This document shows, one piece after another, positions 9,551 to 19,869 of a stretch of DNA of 27,577 bases (position 1 is the stretch's first letter; every line of letters starts with the position of its first letter). This stretch comes from Nemertoderma westbladi (lineage: Eukaryota; Xenacoelomorpha; Nemertodermatida; Nemertodermatidae): assembly GCA_032718475.1 (NCBI GenBank), contig JAUCBJ010001791.1, forward strand, positions 1 to 27,577, in the 5' to 3' direction. The position numbers and the translations under genes were made by a program. The notes beneath the pieces were generated by a model. It did not search any database and was not told the DNA's origin. It was given only the letters and a program-made list of their open reading frames with translations.

Positions 9551-11560
9551 ATGGCTCCCAAATTGAAAAGTAGCGGTAGCATATTAAAAGGTTGCAAGAA
9601 ACACCCATCTAATCCCTCCCGCCTTCAGACGCGACGGAACCGGAACCTACGACTCAGTGTGATCCCGGGCTGCGCCCACGCACTGCCCGACCAGAGACCC
9701 GCCGTCGGGGGCTCTGTGCCCAACACCCCCCAGCAGGATTCGCCCTCCAATCCCATGTGTCTACCCACCGAGTTCCAGCGCCGACTCGCGGTCTGCGAAT
9801 CCTCGGGATCCAGCTCCGATGGCCCCTCAACCTCCTCCCACTACCCGACGCCTCGCTACGATCTACGCGCTCGTCTGCCTCCCTTCACGCCCAACTGTTC
9901 CCCTTTACCGTCGAAGAAACGGAAATCCTGCGTCCTCATTTCGGCAGCGCCGAATTCCGTCAAAACCACCGAATCCAAAGAGAATACCAATGACGGCGCG
10001 GGCAGAGCCTACCTTCGCGACGTACTGCCTGACGAACTGTTGCTCCGTATCTGCAGTTTCCTCACCGAGTTGGATCTATGCCGCCTCTCTTGTGTTTGTC
10101 GCCGTTTCTTTATGATAGCTAAAGACCCTTATCTGTGGAAACGGCTGTACCGCTATCTCTTCGAGCACGACACCCCCCTTGTCATGCCGGAACGGGGTCG
10201 GTTTGAATTCCTCGTCGCGCCTTTCTCGATGTCTAAATGGAAGGAAAGTCTGAAACTGCTATACCGTGGTGTTCATGTGTCAACGCGTCTACGTGCCGAA
10301 TCGGGACCGAGTCGACGGATTAAGGCTACCGAATCTATAGAGGCCGCTGTCGCACTCGTGGAAACTTCCGACTTCCCGTTGGTGTTGGTCCATCCGGGGA
10401 CCCACCGTGGATGGATCTGTCTGGACGCTCCGGTATGGATAGTCGGCGCGGCTCGCGGGTCGCCGGACGGGGTGGGTTCGATTCCGGCGGACCCGTACAT
10501 GCCGTCGCCGACGCCGTGGAATCCAGCGGTACCGCCGGTCGCCGGGTCTCCGTCCCGTGTGGTCGCGGCACCGCTGAGCGGCTCGGAGCGGATCGCCGAC
10601 CGCGTGGTCCTCATCAACCGCGCAGAGTCGACCGTGGTCTACTTGGAGGGCTCGTCCGGCTCCTACCTCGGTTACGTCACCGTCCGCTACGTCCCTCCCA
10701 CTCCATCCACCAGCCCGCAGTACGGCAGCTGTGTCGAGATCAGCAACGCGTCGCCTCGGATCGACCGTTGCGTCATCCGGAGCGGCGCGTCGACGGGCGC
10801 GGCGGTGCAGGTCAGCGGCTCTCGCGCCGATCCCGTGGTGTCCCGGTGCTGCGTGAGCGAGAGCGAAAACTGCGGTATATTCGTGAGCGACAGCGCGACG
10901 GGGACTTACACGGACAACGAGATCGGGGGCAATGGGTTGGCGGGGTTCTGGGTGAAGTCCGGGGCCAACCCTGTGGTTCGACGCGCCCACATCCACCATG
11001 GGCGAGACGTGGGCGTCTACTGCTTCGATAACGGTTTTGGGTATTTCCGGGATTGCAACATCCATGACAATAGGATAGCCGGTGTCGAGGTGAAGGAGGG
11101 CGCGAATCCCTGCGTGATTAACTGCGACCTGCACCACGGGAAGACCGGCGGACTTTACATACACGAACGGGGAAGAGGGGAGTTCATTGCCAACAAATTT
11201 TACAACAACACGTTCGCCGGGGTCTGGGTCAGCAAGGAGAGTAATCCCACCATCCGTCACAATGAGATCTTCAACGGTCACCAAGGCGGCGTTTACATCT
11301 TCGACAGGGGTCGCGGGTTGGTCGAGCACAACGACATTCACGACAACGCTCTGGCCGGGGTGCAGATCCGCACCGGTTCCGATCCGATCGTCCGACACAA
11401 TAAGATCCACGACGGGAAACACGGAGGCGTCTACGTGCACGAGAGCGGGCAGGGTTTGCTCGAAGATAACGAGATCTATGGGAACGAGTTGGCCGGGGTC
11501 TGGATAACCACTGGGAGCTCCCCGCAGCTTCGTCGCAACAGGATACACAGCGGGAAACAG
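9551..11560 (+). CDS. FBXO11: FBXO11-like F-box protein, exon 1 (residues 1-670)
   Basis: FBXO11 is the substrate receptor of an SCF (SKP1-CUL1-F-box) ubiquitin ligase; human targets include BCL6 and DTL. Residues 1-150 are a basic, Ser/Pro-rich, poorly conserved leader. The F-box is at about 157-200 (DVLPDELLLRICSFL, then WKRLY). From about 385 right-handed beta-helix (PbH1) repeats follow, with recurring GGVYI, NEI and AGVW motifs. The start is supported by an in-frame stop at 9506-9508 and a good context (A at -3, G at +4). The exon ends IHSGKQ in phase 0, and CAG|GTGAGT begins the intron. Joined to 14720-15583 it gives 957 residues, close to the 927 of the human protein. Residues about 303-345 are a Pro/Ser/Gly-rich insertion that I do not recall from vertebrate FBXO11. 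The exon is GC-rich, unlike its flanks. 2 kb of uninterrupted coding sequence is unusual, since the vertebrate gene has many introns. Confidence 0.95.
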
Positions 11561-11566
11561 GTGAGT
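11561..11566 (+). other. FBXO11 intron 5' splice site (first of an array)
   Basis: CAG|GTGAGT matches the U1-complementary consensus fully. It is the only donor in the array that keeps the frame with exon 2. The second donor adds 22 nt and meets a stop 14 codons on, just inside exon 2. The third adds 44 nt and enters another frame. The fourth adds 66 nt but includes the in-frame TGA at 11606-11608. Confidence 0.9.
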
Positions 11567-14414
11567 ACACAGTGGGAAACAGGTGAGTACACAGTGGGAA
11601 ACAGGTGAGTACACAATGGGAAATAGGTGAGTACACGATGGGAAACAGGTGAGCACACAGTGGGAAACAAGTGAGTGCGCAGTGGGAAACAGGTGAGTGC
11701 GCAGTGGGAAACAGGTGAGTACACAATGGGAAATAGGTGAGTACACGATGGGAAACAGGTGAGCACACAGTGGGAAACAGGTGAGTGCGCAGTGGGAAAC
11801 AGGTGAATGCGCAGTGGAAAACAGGTGAATGCGCAGTGGGAAACAGGTGAGTACACAATGGGAAACAGGTGAGTACCCAGTGGGAAACAGGTGGGTGCGC
11901 AGTGGGAAACAGGTGAGTACACTATGGGAAACAGGTGAGCACACAGTGGGAAACAGGTGAGTGCGCAGTGGGGAACAGGTGAGTACACAGTGGGAAACAG
12001 GTGAGTGCGCAGTGGGAAACAGGTGAGTGCATAGTGGGAAACAGGTGAGTGCGCAGTGGGAAACAGGTGAGTGCGCAGTGGGAAACGGGTGAGTGCACAG
12101 TGGGAAACAGGTGAGTGCGCAGTGGGAAACAGGTGAGTACACAATGGGAAATAGGTGAGTACACGATGGGAAACAGGTGAGCACACAGTGAGAAACAGGT
12201 GAGTGCGCAGTGGGAAACAGGTGAGTTCAAAATGGGAAACAAGTGATTACACAGTGGGAAACAGGTGATTACACAATGGGAAATAGGTGAGTACACGATG
12301 GGAAACAGGTGAGCATACAGTGGGAAACAGGTGAGTGCGCAGTGTGAAACAAGTGAGTACACAGTGGGAAACAGGTGAGTGCGCAATGGGAAACAGGTGA
12401 GTGCACAGTGGGAAACAGGTGAGTGCGCAGTGGGAAACAGGTGAGTACAAAATGGAAAACAAGTGAGTACGCGATGGGAAACAGGTGAGTACACAATGGG
12501 AAACAGGTGAGTACACAATGGGATACAGGTGAGTACTCAGTGGGAAACTGGTGAGTACACAATGAGAAACAGGTGAGTACTCAGTGGGAAACAGGTGAGT
12601 ACAAAATGGGAAACAGGTGAGAACACAGTGGGAAACAGGTGAGTGCGCAATGGGAAACAGGTGAGTGCACAGTGGGAAACAGGTGAGCACACAGTGGGAA
12701 ACAGGTGAGTACACAGTGGGAAATAGGTGAGTGCGCAGTGGGAAACAGGTGAGTGCGCAGTGGGAAACAAGTGAGTACACAGTGGGAAACAGGTGAGTGC
12801 GCAATGGGAAACAGGTGAGTGCACAGTGGGAAACAGGTGAGTGCGCAGTGGGAAACAGGTGAGTACAAAATGGAAAACAAGTGAGTACGCGATGGGAAAC
12901 AGGTGAGTACACAATGGGAAACAGGTGAGTACACAATGGGATACAGGTGAGTACTCAGTAGGAAACTGGTGAGTACACAATGAGAAACAGGTGAGTACTC
13001 AGTGGGAAACAGGTGAGTACAAAATGGGAAACAGGTGAGAACACAGTGGGAAACAGGTGAGTGCGCAATGGGAAACAGGTGAGTGCACAGTGGGAAACAG
13101 GTGAGCACACAGTGGGAAACAGGTGAGTACACAGTGGGAAATAGGTGAGTGCGCAGTGGGAAACATGTGAGTGCGCAGTGGGAAACAGGTGAGTACACAA
13201 TGGGAAACAGTGAGTACACAGTGGGAAACAGGTGATTACACAATGGGAAATAGGTGAGTACACGATGGGAAACAGGTGAGCACACAGTGGGAAACAGATG
13301 AGTACACAATGGGAAATAGGTGAGTACACAATGGGAAACAGGTGAGTACACAGTGCGAAACTGGCGAGTACATGATAGGAAACAGGTTAGTACACAGTGG
13401 GAAACAGGTGATTACACAATGGGAAATAGGTGAGTACACGATGGGAAACAGGTGAGCACACAATGGGAAATAGGTGATTACACAATGGGAAGCAGATGAG
13501 TACACAATGGGAAACAGGTGAGTCTGCAGTGGGATACAGGTGAGTGCAAAGTGGAGGTGAGTGCGCAGTGGGAAACAGGTGAGTACACAATGGGAAACAG
13601 GTGAGTACACAGTGGGAAACAGGTGAGTACACAATAGGAAATAGGTGAGTACACGATGGGAAACAGTTGAGTACGCAGTGGGAAACAGGTGAGGGCACAG
13701 TGGGAAACAGGTGAGAGCGCAGTGGGAAACAGGTAAGTGCAAAGTGGAGGTGAGTGCGCAGTGGGAAACAGGTGAGTACACAATGGGAAACAGGTGAGTA
13801 CTCAGTGGGAAACAGGTGAGTACACAATGGGAAATAGGTGAGTACACGATGGGAAACAGGTGAGCACACAGTGGGAAACAGGTGAGTGCGCAGTGGGAAA
13901 CAAGTGAGTACACAGTGGGAAACAGGTGAGTGCGCAATGGGAAACAGGTGAGTGCACAGTGGGAAACAGGTGAGTGCGCAGTGGGAAACAGGTGAGTACA
14001 AAATGGGAAACAAGTGAGTACACGATGGGAAACAGGTGAGTACACAATGGGAAACAGGTGAGTACACAATGGGATACAGGTGAGTACTAAGTGGGAAACA
14101 GGTGAGTACACAATGGGAAACAGGTGAGTACTCAGTGGGAAACAGGTGAGTACACAATGGGAAACAGGTGAGTACACACACAGTGGGAAACAGGTGAGTA
14201 CACAGTGGGAAACAAGTGAGTACATGGTGGGAAACAGGTGAGTACACAATGGGAAACAGGTGAGTACACAATGGGAAACAGGTGATTACACAGTGGGAAA
14301 CAGGTGAATACAAAATGGGAAACAGGTGAGTACTCAGTGGGAAACAGGTGAGTACTCAGTGGGAAGCAGGTGACTACACAATGGGAAACAGGTGAGTACA
14401 CAATGGGAAACAGA
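11561..14414 (+). repeat. 22-bp minisatellite of splice-donor units in the FBXO11 intron
   Basis: About 130 head-to-tail units (2,854 bp divided by 22) read GTGAGTACACAG followed by TGGGAAACAG. Each junction between units recreates CAG|GTGAGT. The first unit starts at the true donor. Its second half (CACAGTGGGAAACAG) copies the last 15 bases of exon 1 (CACAGCGGGAAACAG, coding HSGKQ with its first base split) with one change, so the seed was the exon-intron boundary. Common variants are GCGCAG for ACACAG, and GTGAGC, GTGATT or GTGAAT for the donor core. A 418-bp block (19 units) at 12351-12768 is repeated at 12769-13186, with a partial third copy from 13902. The minus strand has no stop for long distances in any frame, which creates large spurious open frames rich in THLFP and SPVSHC. 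Confidence 0.95.
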
Positions 14415-14719
14415 CTGGGAGACAGGAAACACTGCTTTTATCTTAGCTTCTCGAAGACCACGCTTATACCTGGAGAATTTCTAAATTTTTGCTAGACTAC
14501 ATGTGTACCATTATCGTTTAAATATTGGTATCGGTGCATAAATACATTCTGGTCATAAACCTGGAAAGTGCTACTTTTCTCACAATGATGTTTTCATTTT
14601 GCCTATCACCTACGTTTTACTTTCGTTTAATTAAGTGTAACATTTCCTCCACTAATTAGTGGGCGTTAAATATAATATATATCCCATGAAATTCAGACTT
14701 ATTGGTTTATTTGTATTAG
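14415..14719 (+). other. 3' part of the FBXO11 intron with acceptor
   Basis: Single-copy AT-rich sequence between the end of the array and exon 2. The acceptor is TTTATTTGTATTAG|GTG, with AG at 14718-14719 after a T-rich tract. Joining 11560 to 14720 restores GKQ-VGVYFY, which matches the uninterrupted FBXO11 protein. Confidence 0.9.
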
Positions 14720-15583
14720 GTGGGTGTCTACTTCTATGATAGAGGCCAAGGTGTTCTCGAAGAGAATGAAATATTCAACCACATATATTCTGGTGTCCAA
14801 ATCCGAACCGGTTCCAACCCCCACATCCGGAAAAACAAGATATGGGGCGGCCAGAACGGGGGCATCCTCGTCTATAACGGGGGTCTGGGCGTTATCGAGG
14901 CTAATGAGATATTCGATAACGCAATGGCTGGTGTCTGGATCAAAACCGAAAGTAATCCCACCCTCAAGAACAATAAGATCCACCACGGACGCGATGGGGG
15001 TGTCTGCGTATTCAACAACGGCAAGGGCATCCTCGAGGGCAACGATATCTTCTGCAACTCGCAAGCCGGAGTTCTTATCAGCATGTCATCGACCCCGTTG
15101 CTACGAAACAACCGGATATTCGACGGGTACGCCGCCGGTATCGAGATCACAAATAACGCGACTGCCCAACTCTATGGCAACCACGTATACAACAACAAGT
15201 TCGCTGGTCTGTGTGTCGCTAGCGGGGTTAAACCGGTCCTTCTTGGGGGCAACATCATTGACGGCAACCTGGATTGCATCAGACACACTGTCACCTCGGG
15301 CAAGTGTATCAACAGTGTGTCCGTGTACACCAGCTACCCCATGCACGACTTCTACCGGTGCCACACGTGCAGCGGCGCCAAGGAAAACAATACTATTTGC
15401 GTCAACTGTAAAACCCGTTGCCACAGTGGCCACAACGTGGTGTACGTTCGCCACGATAGATTCGTATGCCACTGCGGCGATGGCTCCTTGGAGCGCGCGT
15501 GCCTCATCACCCACGACATACGGACTAGCACTAACACAGCGTACGAATCGGCTCACCCAGTAGGCGCCTCTTGTATCTTATAA
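14720..15583 (+). CDS. FBXO11: FBXO11-like F-box protein, exon 2 (residues 671-957)
   Basis: The exon continues in phase 0 with further beta-helix repeats ([20 protein letters not shown], then [29 protein letters not shown]), ending at about residue 860. A UBR-type zinc finger follows at about 873-935, with the Cys/His series YRCHTC, CVNC, CHSGHNV and HDRFVCHCG. In FBXO11 this C-terminal finger is part of the conserved core. The stop codon is TAA at 15581-15583. Codon content is GC-rich as in exon 1, and no frameshift or stop interrupts the exon, so the gene looks intact. The only intron visible in the coding region is 11561-14719. A 5' UTR exon further upstream cannot be excluded. Confidence 0.95.
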   Translation: MGVYFYDRGQGVLEENEIFNHIYSGVQIRTGSNPHIRKNKIWGGQNGGILVYNGGLGVIEANEIFDNAMAGVWIKTESNPTLKNNKIHHGRDGGVCVFNNGKGILEGNDIFCNSQAGVLISMSSTPLLRNNRIFDGYAAGIEITNNATAQLYGNHVYNNKFAGLCVASGVKPVLLGGNIIDGNLDCIRHTVTSGKCINSVSVYTSYPMHDFYRCHTCSGAKENNTICVNCKTRCHSGHNVVYVRHDRFVCHCGDGSLERACLITHDIRTSTNTAYESAHPVGASCIL

Positions 15584-16066
15584 TTACTAAAATTATATAT
15601 TTTCAAATTAAGCTAACCAATAATCCTCAAACTCTGCGTATTCTCATGCAGTACCTACGTAAAGCTGTGCAACGGAATGGCCGATTCATCCTACCTTTAA
15701 ATCTTACGTAAGCTCTGCAACACTTTACCGCCCACGGCTTCTTTAGTATGATCTACCGATAGGGCGTGCTGCGAACTGTATATATGTCTACCACATTAGA
15801 ACTATTCATAATGAATAGATACAAGGCATTATTTATTACTTATCTATGAAAATATTCGTTTTTTTCTGTGATTAATACGGCGATGAAAAGCGCTTGCTGG
15901 CCAAGGATTTACGTTGAGTCGATGGCACACCGGATGTCAGGGTGTCTCTCCGTCCTGCCGAGGGCCCTTTGGCGTCGTGTGTGAGGTGAACCTGAGCCGT
16001 ACCATCGGGGAGGTGCGGGTACTGGACTGTTTAACGATAAGGTTGCAGGCCGCGGGTGTCACAGAT
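15584..16066 (+). other. downstream region with a GC-rich island open on both strands
   Basis: The first 300 bp after the FBXO11 stop are AT-rich and may be 3' UTR. From about 15887 to 16066 the sequence becomes GC-rich: 60 codons are open on the plus strand up to a TAA at 16067, and 52 codons are open on the minus strand (16030-15875). Neither has a convincing start, and I recognise neither product. It could be conserved 3' UTR, a relic of an exon, or part of a repeat. Confidence 0.35.
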
Positions 16067-16363
16067 TAACCGGAACTCATCTAATGAGCTCAGAATTCGT
16101 GTATATTCTGTAACGTTTAAAATTATTATATTATTGAGATGTAGTTCGTTGTTCGTTCGTTATTACTTACTATATGTATAGCCGAACATTTATATATTTA
16201 CTGTATTGGTGCTCAACCACGTATTTATTTATTTGTTTGTTGGTATCGATTGACGATATTTATGGGACATTAAGAAGACCAAGTCTACCTGCAATACTTT
16301 ATTTTAGACCTTGTTCCACCCCTACAACTCTGGGTTTATTTTATTTCCTTCTCTCTCTTGGGA

Positions 16364-16390
16364 GGTCACTGTCACTTTAAAACGGCAAAA
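16364..16390 (+). repeat. 27-bp inverted repeat, left member
   Basis: It begins GGTCACTGTCACTTTAAA and ends CGGCAAAA. It is matched in inverted orientation by 18981-19007 with 26 of 27 bases identical. The pair could be the terminal repeats of a 2.6-kb element or two separate copies of a dispersed repeat. Confidence 0.65.
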
Positions 16391-18510
16391 TTTTAGCAAA
16401 ATCTTTAATTGTTCATATATTTTGATTGCATGAACGAAATACGATAATTTTGGCTTATTTTAATTTGTATTTTTACTGTTTATATTAGATCCAGTGTAGA
16501 TCTTCGGCGCAACTTTAAGCGTTTACGTTTTAGTACGCAGCTCCAGAGATATCCAAGGCAGACATGTTTTAGTTTTTATATGTTTTGAAGAGACAATATG
16601 AAAATTAGGTTCTGGACATAAACACGACTTAAATACATATTTATTTCGTCAATGAAAATATGGGTTTTCTCAAAAAATATTACCGAACTTTGAAGGTTCA
16701 CTGTTACTAGTAAAGTAGGTCTATAGTGGCACAAGTACGAGCCCATTCTGAAGATAATTTTATGTGCTTTCTATATAACCAATTTATTGATGTGACCACT
16801 GACCATATCATTTCCTATGGCGAAGCCATTGCCAAGAATGTAACACCAACTCGGGGAAAAAACATAAAAATGTAGATCGTAACTCGATTTTCGAGGTGCT
16901 ATAAAATTGGTAACGTTGACGTGTTTGTATTGAGTCACCACTATTTTAAATACTTCCAAGGTACTCAACCATAAAATAAATCACATTCGATAAAAATCGA
17001 CTGTTTGTTCCACGCCGAGCCTTAAATCAGTCGACTTTGGATAAGTTTGTAGACCGCGGAAAATATAGACTTTGGAAATACTCACAGAAACGTCGCCCAA
17101 GATCTACAAAATTTATATCCAAAGTCTAAAATTCAGTTCTAGTTCGGAATACGTTTTATTCAAAGTCTACAACGACTTATACTTTTCACATGACTTTTCA
17201 AGCTCTACAAAACGATAGAATCCTTTTTGGGGTAATTTTAAATTTTGTTATTATGCTCGTACACTACTGGCTAACTGCAGTGTTGACAGCGGTGCGTTGA
17301 AGATTGCGAAATCACAAAAGTCATCTGTGAGCTATATGAACAACTAAAGTAATGTTAATATAACTTTATCTTTCTAATATTTGGGCCTTGTGATATAAAG
17401 TGATAAAAAGATGCCAAGAACACGTTTCGTGAAATTAAAAATTGAATTCAAACTTACAATCCCGATCGCGATCCCGGCAATCCCGAAATGTCTGATCCCG
17501 TTTAAACACTAATATATATATATATACAGACAAACCAAACACGGCTAATGTAAAAGTTAAAAAAATGTACTAAGGATCAAGAGGGGAAACCAATTTTAAC
17601 CAAAAAGGTGTAATCGCTTAAAAAAAATGAAATTTGCAACGATGTTTCTCGTGTTGGGTGGCCTTTGTTTCGAGGATCACAGCACTACAAAGCCAGAACA
17701 GATCTCGCTGCTGGACTAAATGCCTAATAATACTTTGGATGTATTTCGGAGTATTCTATAACTATAAATTTAGACAATGAAATAAACACGGCGCGATTCA
17801 TATTCAATATTGGTTTGTAGTTGAGCTGCTCTCTACTTAAAATAATAAATATTCCAGAACATTGAGAAAGACAGCTTCCGGAGCGAGTACCAAAATTGGA
17901 ATTGCTGTAATTACTAATATACTCTAGTTTGTTCAATTTTTGTTGTAACACTATTCGTTCAATCCTTTATTAAAGAATTAAGCAACAAGAAAGTACCAAT
18001 TTAAGAATGAACTTCCCTATTACATGGGAAATATACGTTGGAAAATAAGTTTTTTCCCAAGAAATAAATAATTATTTTTAAAGTACCGGGCCGCTGCGGG
18101 TGGATTGGTAATTTGGATGAGATACCGGGATGGAATTGTTAGAGATAATTATTTCATGTACGGAATTATCCAATGAGGAATCATCCGTGGTGGAATGGGG
18201 TAGTCGACTCAGAAAATTTTATTCGAGTTTTTGTTGGATTCATTTAAAAGAGCATGTGAAAAAACCCAAGAGAGCAATTTTACTTAATAATTAATTAATA
18301 TTGGCTGAGTTATAGCGATTTTAAAACGCAAAATTAGCAACATCGAAAAATCAGGCCGTTTTAGGAACTTGTGCATTTGGCGTCAGCCATAACACAGCAA
18401 CATTGTCAAGCGCATTTTGATTGGGTAATATAAAATATAATATCTCAGTAATCTAAAATTAAACAAATAATTAATGTAGCTAAGTATTTATTTGGATGTG
18501 TATTTATGGT

Positions 18511-18651
18511 GCGTTAAGGGATAGCGGGGCCCATGTGAAGAATACCAGACTTTCTGCCGTTACATTTTACTTTGCAGTTACCCCCATGTGAAGAAGACTA
18601 TTCAAAAAAAGTATTCGAAAAAAAATGTCCGTTTCGCCTACCCCCTAACGC
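18511..18651. repeat. short foldback with internal direct repeat
   Basis: GCGTTAAGGGATAGCGGGG at the left is an imperfect inverted copy of CGCCTACCCCCTAACGC at the right. Inside, CCCATGTGAAGAA occurs twice (18530-18542 and 18583-18595). The size and structure suggest a small MITE. Confidence 0.5.
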
Positions 18652-18980
18652 TTTAATGTAGTCAGAGAATCATTGTAGTAACCAACTGTGAAATATAACT
18701 TTGACATGAGATTTGTAGACTTTGAATTGATAGTACTGTATATATCCAAAGTCTATAACATCAAAATGTAGACTTTGGAATTGAATATCACGTTCTACAT
18801 AAAAATTTGTAGATTTTAGGTGAAAATTTGAGTTTTTTCTCACTAACTTTCCACAACCTGAATCAACTTATGTTTTATTATCAGATTCGTTTTCAGCACG
18901 AAAAAGCTATCGAATGATATAAGATGGGCCTACTTGCCTATTTCACCAACTTTGTTGAAATTTCGCATAAAAGATGCGCT

Positions 18981-19007
18981 TTTTGCCGCTTTAAAGTGAC
19001 AGTGACC
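18981..19007 (-). repeat. 27-bp inverted repeat, right member
   Basis: Complement of 16364-16390 with one mismatch; it reads TTTTGCCGCTTTAAAGTGAC and then AGTGACC on the plus strand. Confidence 0.65.
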
Positions 19008-19407
19008 GGGAGAAATTCGAAAGTTATTCCAATATGCCTCACAAAACGAACTCATCGGTAAATAGATAACACTGATTATAATAGTAGCTTACCTACCCAC
19101 ACATACCAATTACAATATTTTAAGAATATTGCGTAGGCCCTATTACTTGTGTTGTGTCTGCTGCAAAAATATAGTTGATATTATTTTCAATATGCATTTT
19201 ACATTAAATTCATACATTTCATCATCTTATAACTAACAGATTTTAATGTTTTAACTTTAAGTGCAATTTCCCGCTAATTAAAATATTCCGATCTTTGCGT
19301 GTTTAGTTTAGGAACACCTCTTAATAAGTTTGGTCAAATTTTATAAAATTTTAAGTGAGACTCTAGAAATATTTAAAACCCTATGTTTGAGAATCTAGAA
19401 GAGGTAT

Positions 19408-19679
19408 GAATGATTGGGAGAATCTTTTAGGCTCCTTAAACCAAGGAATGCTAGTTCACCACCATGGGGTATCTTCCACAGTAAAAAACCCTTCCACTCT
19501 GTTTCCCAAGTTGCCTTGGTTCCCATTTATCGACCACTGAAGGACGAAAGCCAGGGTTGGGCTAGGCTGCAGCATTTAAAGCACTGTGCCAAAATATTGC
19601 TGCCCCCATCTAGGGATCTAACCAGTGGTCCCTAATTGGAAGCCCCGGAATGAGACCACTAGACGAAACTGCTGCTTGG
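19408..19679 (-). mobile_element. tRNA-derived SINE, copy 2
   Basis: The reverse complement begins CCAAGCAGCAG, carries a recognisable A box (CGTCTAGTGG) and an eroded B box (GGTTAGATCCC), and runs through the same body as copy 1 to GATTCTCCCAATC. It lacks the 345-bp insertion seen in copy 1 and keeps the empty site TCGATAAA, which defines the insertion. Confidence 0.8.
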
Positions 19680-19848
19680 TAATATAGAGCATGATTGCCA
19701 AATTTCTAGGCAAAAAGCATTAACTACATCCTGAGGTATATATGCACCTATATTAATATAGAACACGGTGTGTCTCCCCTACGCCCTTAAAATAAGTTAA
19801 CTTACTTACTGTAGCCTAAATGTAAAATATCTTAATTGCAACTTTAAA

Positions 19849-19869
19849 GGGGCGGGGGGGGGGGGGGGG
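19849..19869 (+). repeat. G-rich run (G4 C G16)
   Basis: A 21-base run of G with one C. Possible quadruplex; the length may be unreliable. Confidence 0.85.

Larger units (their letters stand above)
16067..19407. other. intergenic sequence with scattered short repeats
   Basis: No gene is recognised. AGACTTTGGA and TCCAAAGTCT words recur in both orientations at about 17032-17175 and 18716-18780. A (TA)n run is at 17512-17525. The paired repeats that stand out are listed separately. Confidence 0.5.

Noticed and set aside
10411-11031. 206-codon plus-strand frame within FBXO11 exon 1
   Set aside because: Shadow of the GC-rich FBXO11 coding frame; Arg/Gly-rich with no recognisable domain.
10289-14401. 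Many minus-strand open frames, the longest 631 codons, made of THLFPT-VYSPVSHC-VLTCFPL repeats
   Set aside because: They are a by-product of the 22-bp satellite, which lacks stops on the minus strand in all three frames. The longest one also runs antisense through the FBXO11 exon. There is no promoter, domain or codon signal for a real protein.
11561-14414. CRISPR array
   Set aside because: Regular repeats, but there are no unique spacers between them; units are directly adjacent and the context is an animal intron.
11561-14414. Recursive splicing ratchet sites (CAG|GT in each unit)
   Set aside because: Ratchet sites need a pyrimidine tract before the AG. The bases before each CAG are purine-rich (GTGGGAAA), so acceptor function is unlikely.
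14724-15563. 279-codon plus-strand frame overlapping FBXO11 exon 2
   Set aside because: Out-of-frame shadow of the conserved exon. It could be read only if the third satellite donor were used, and the sequence shows no known domain.
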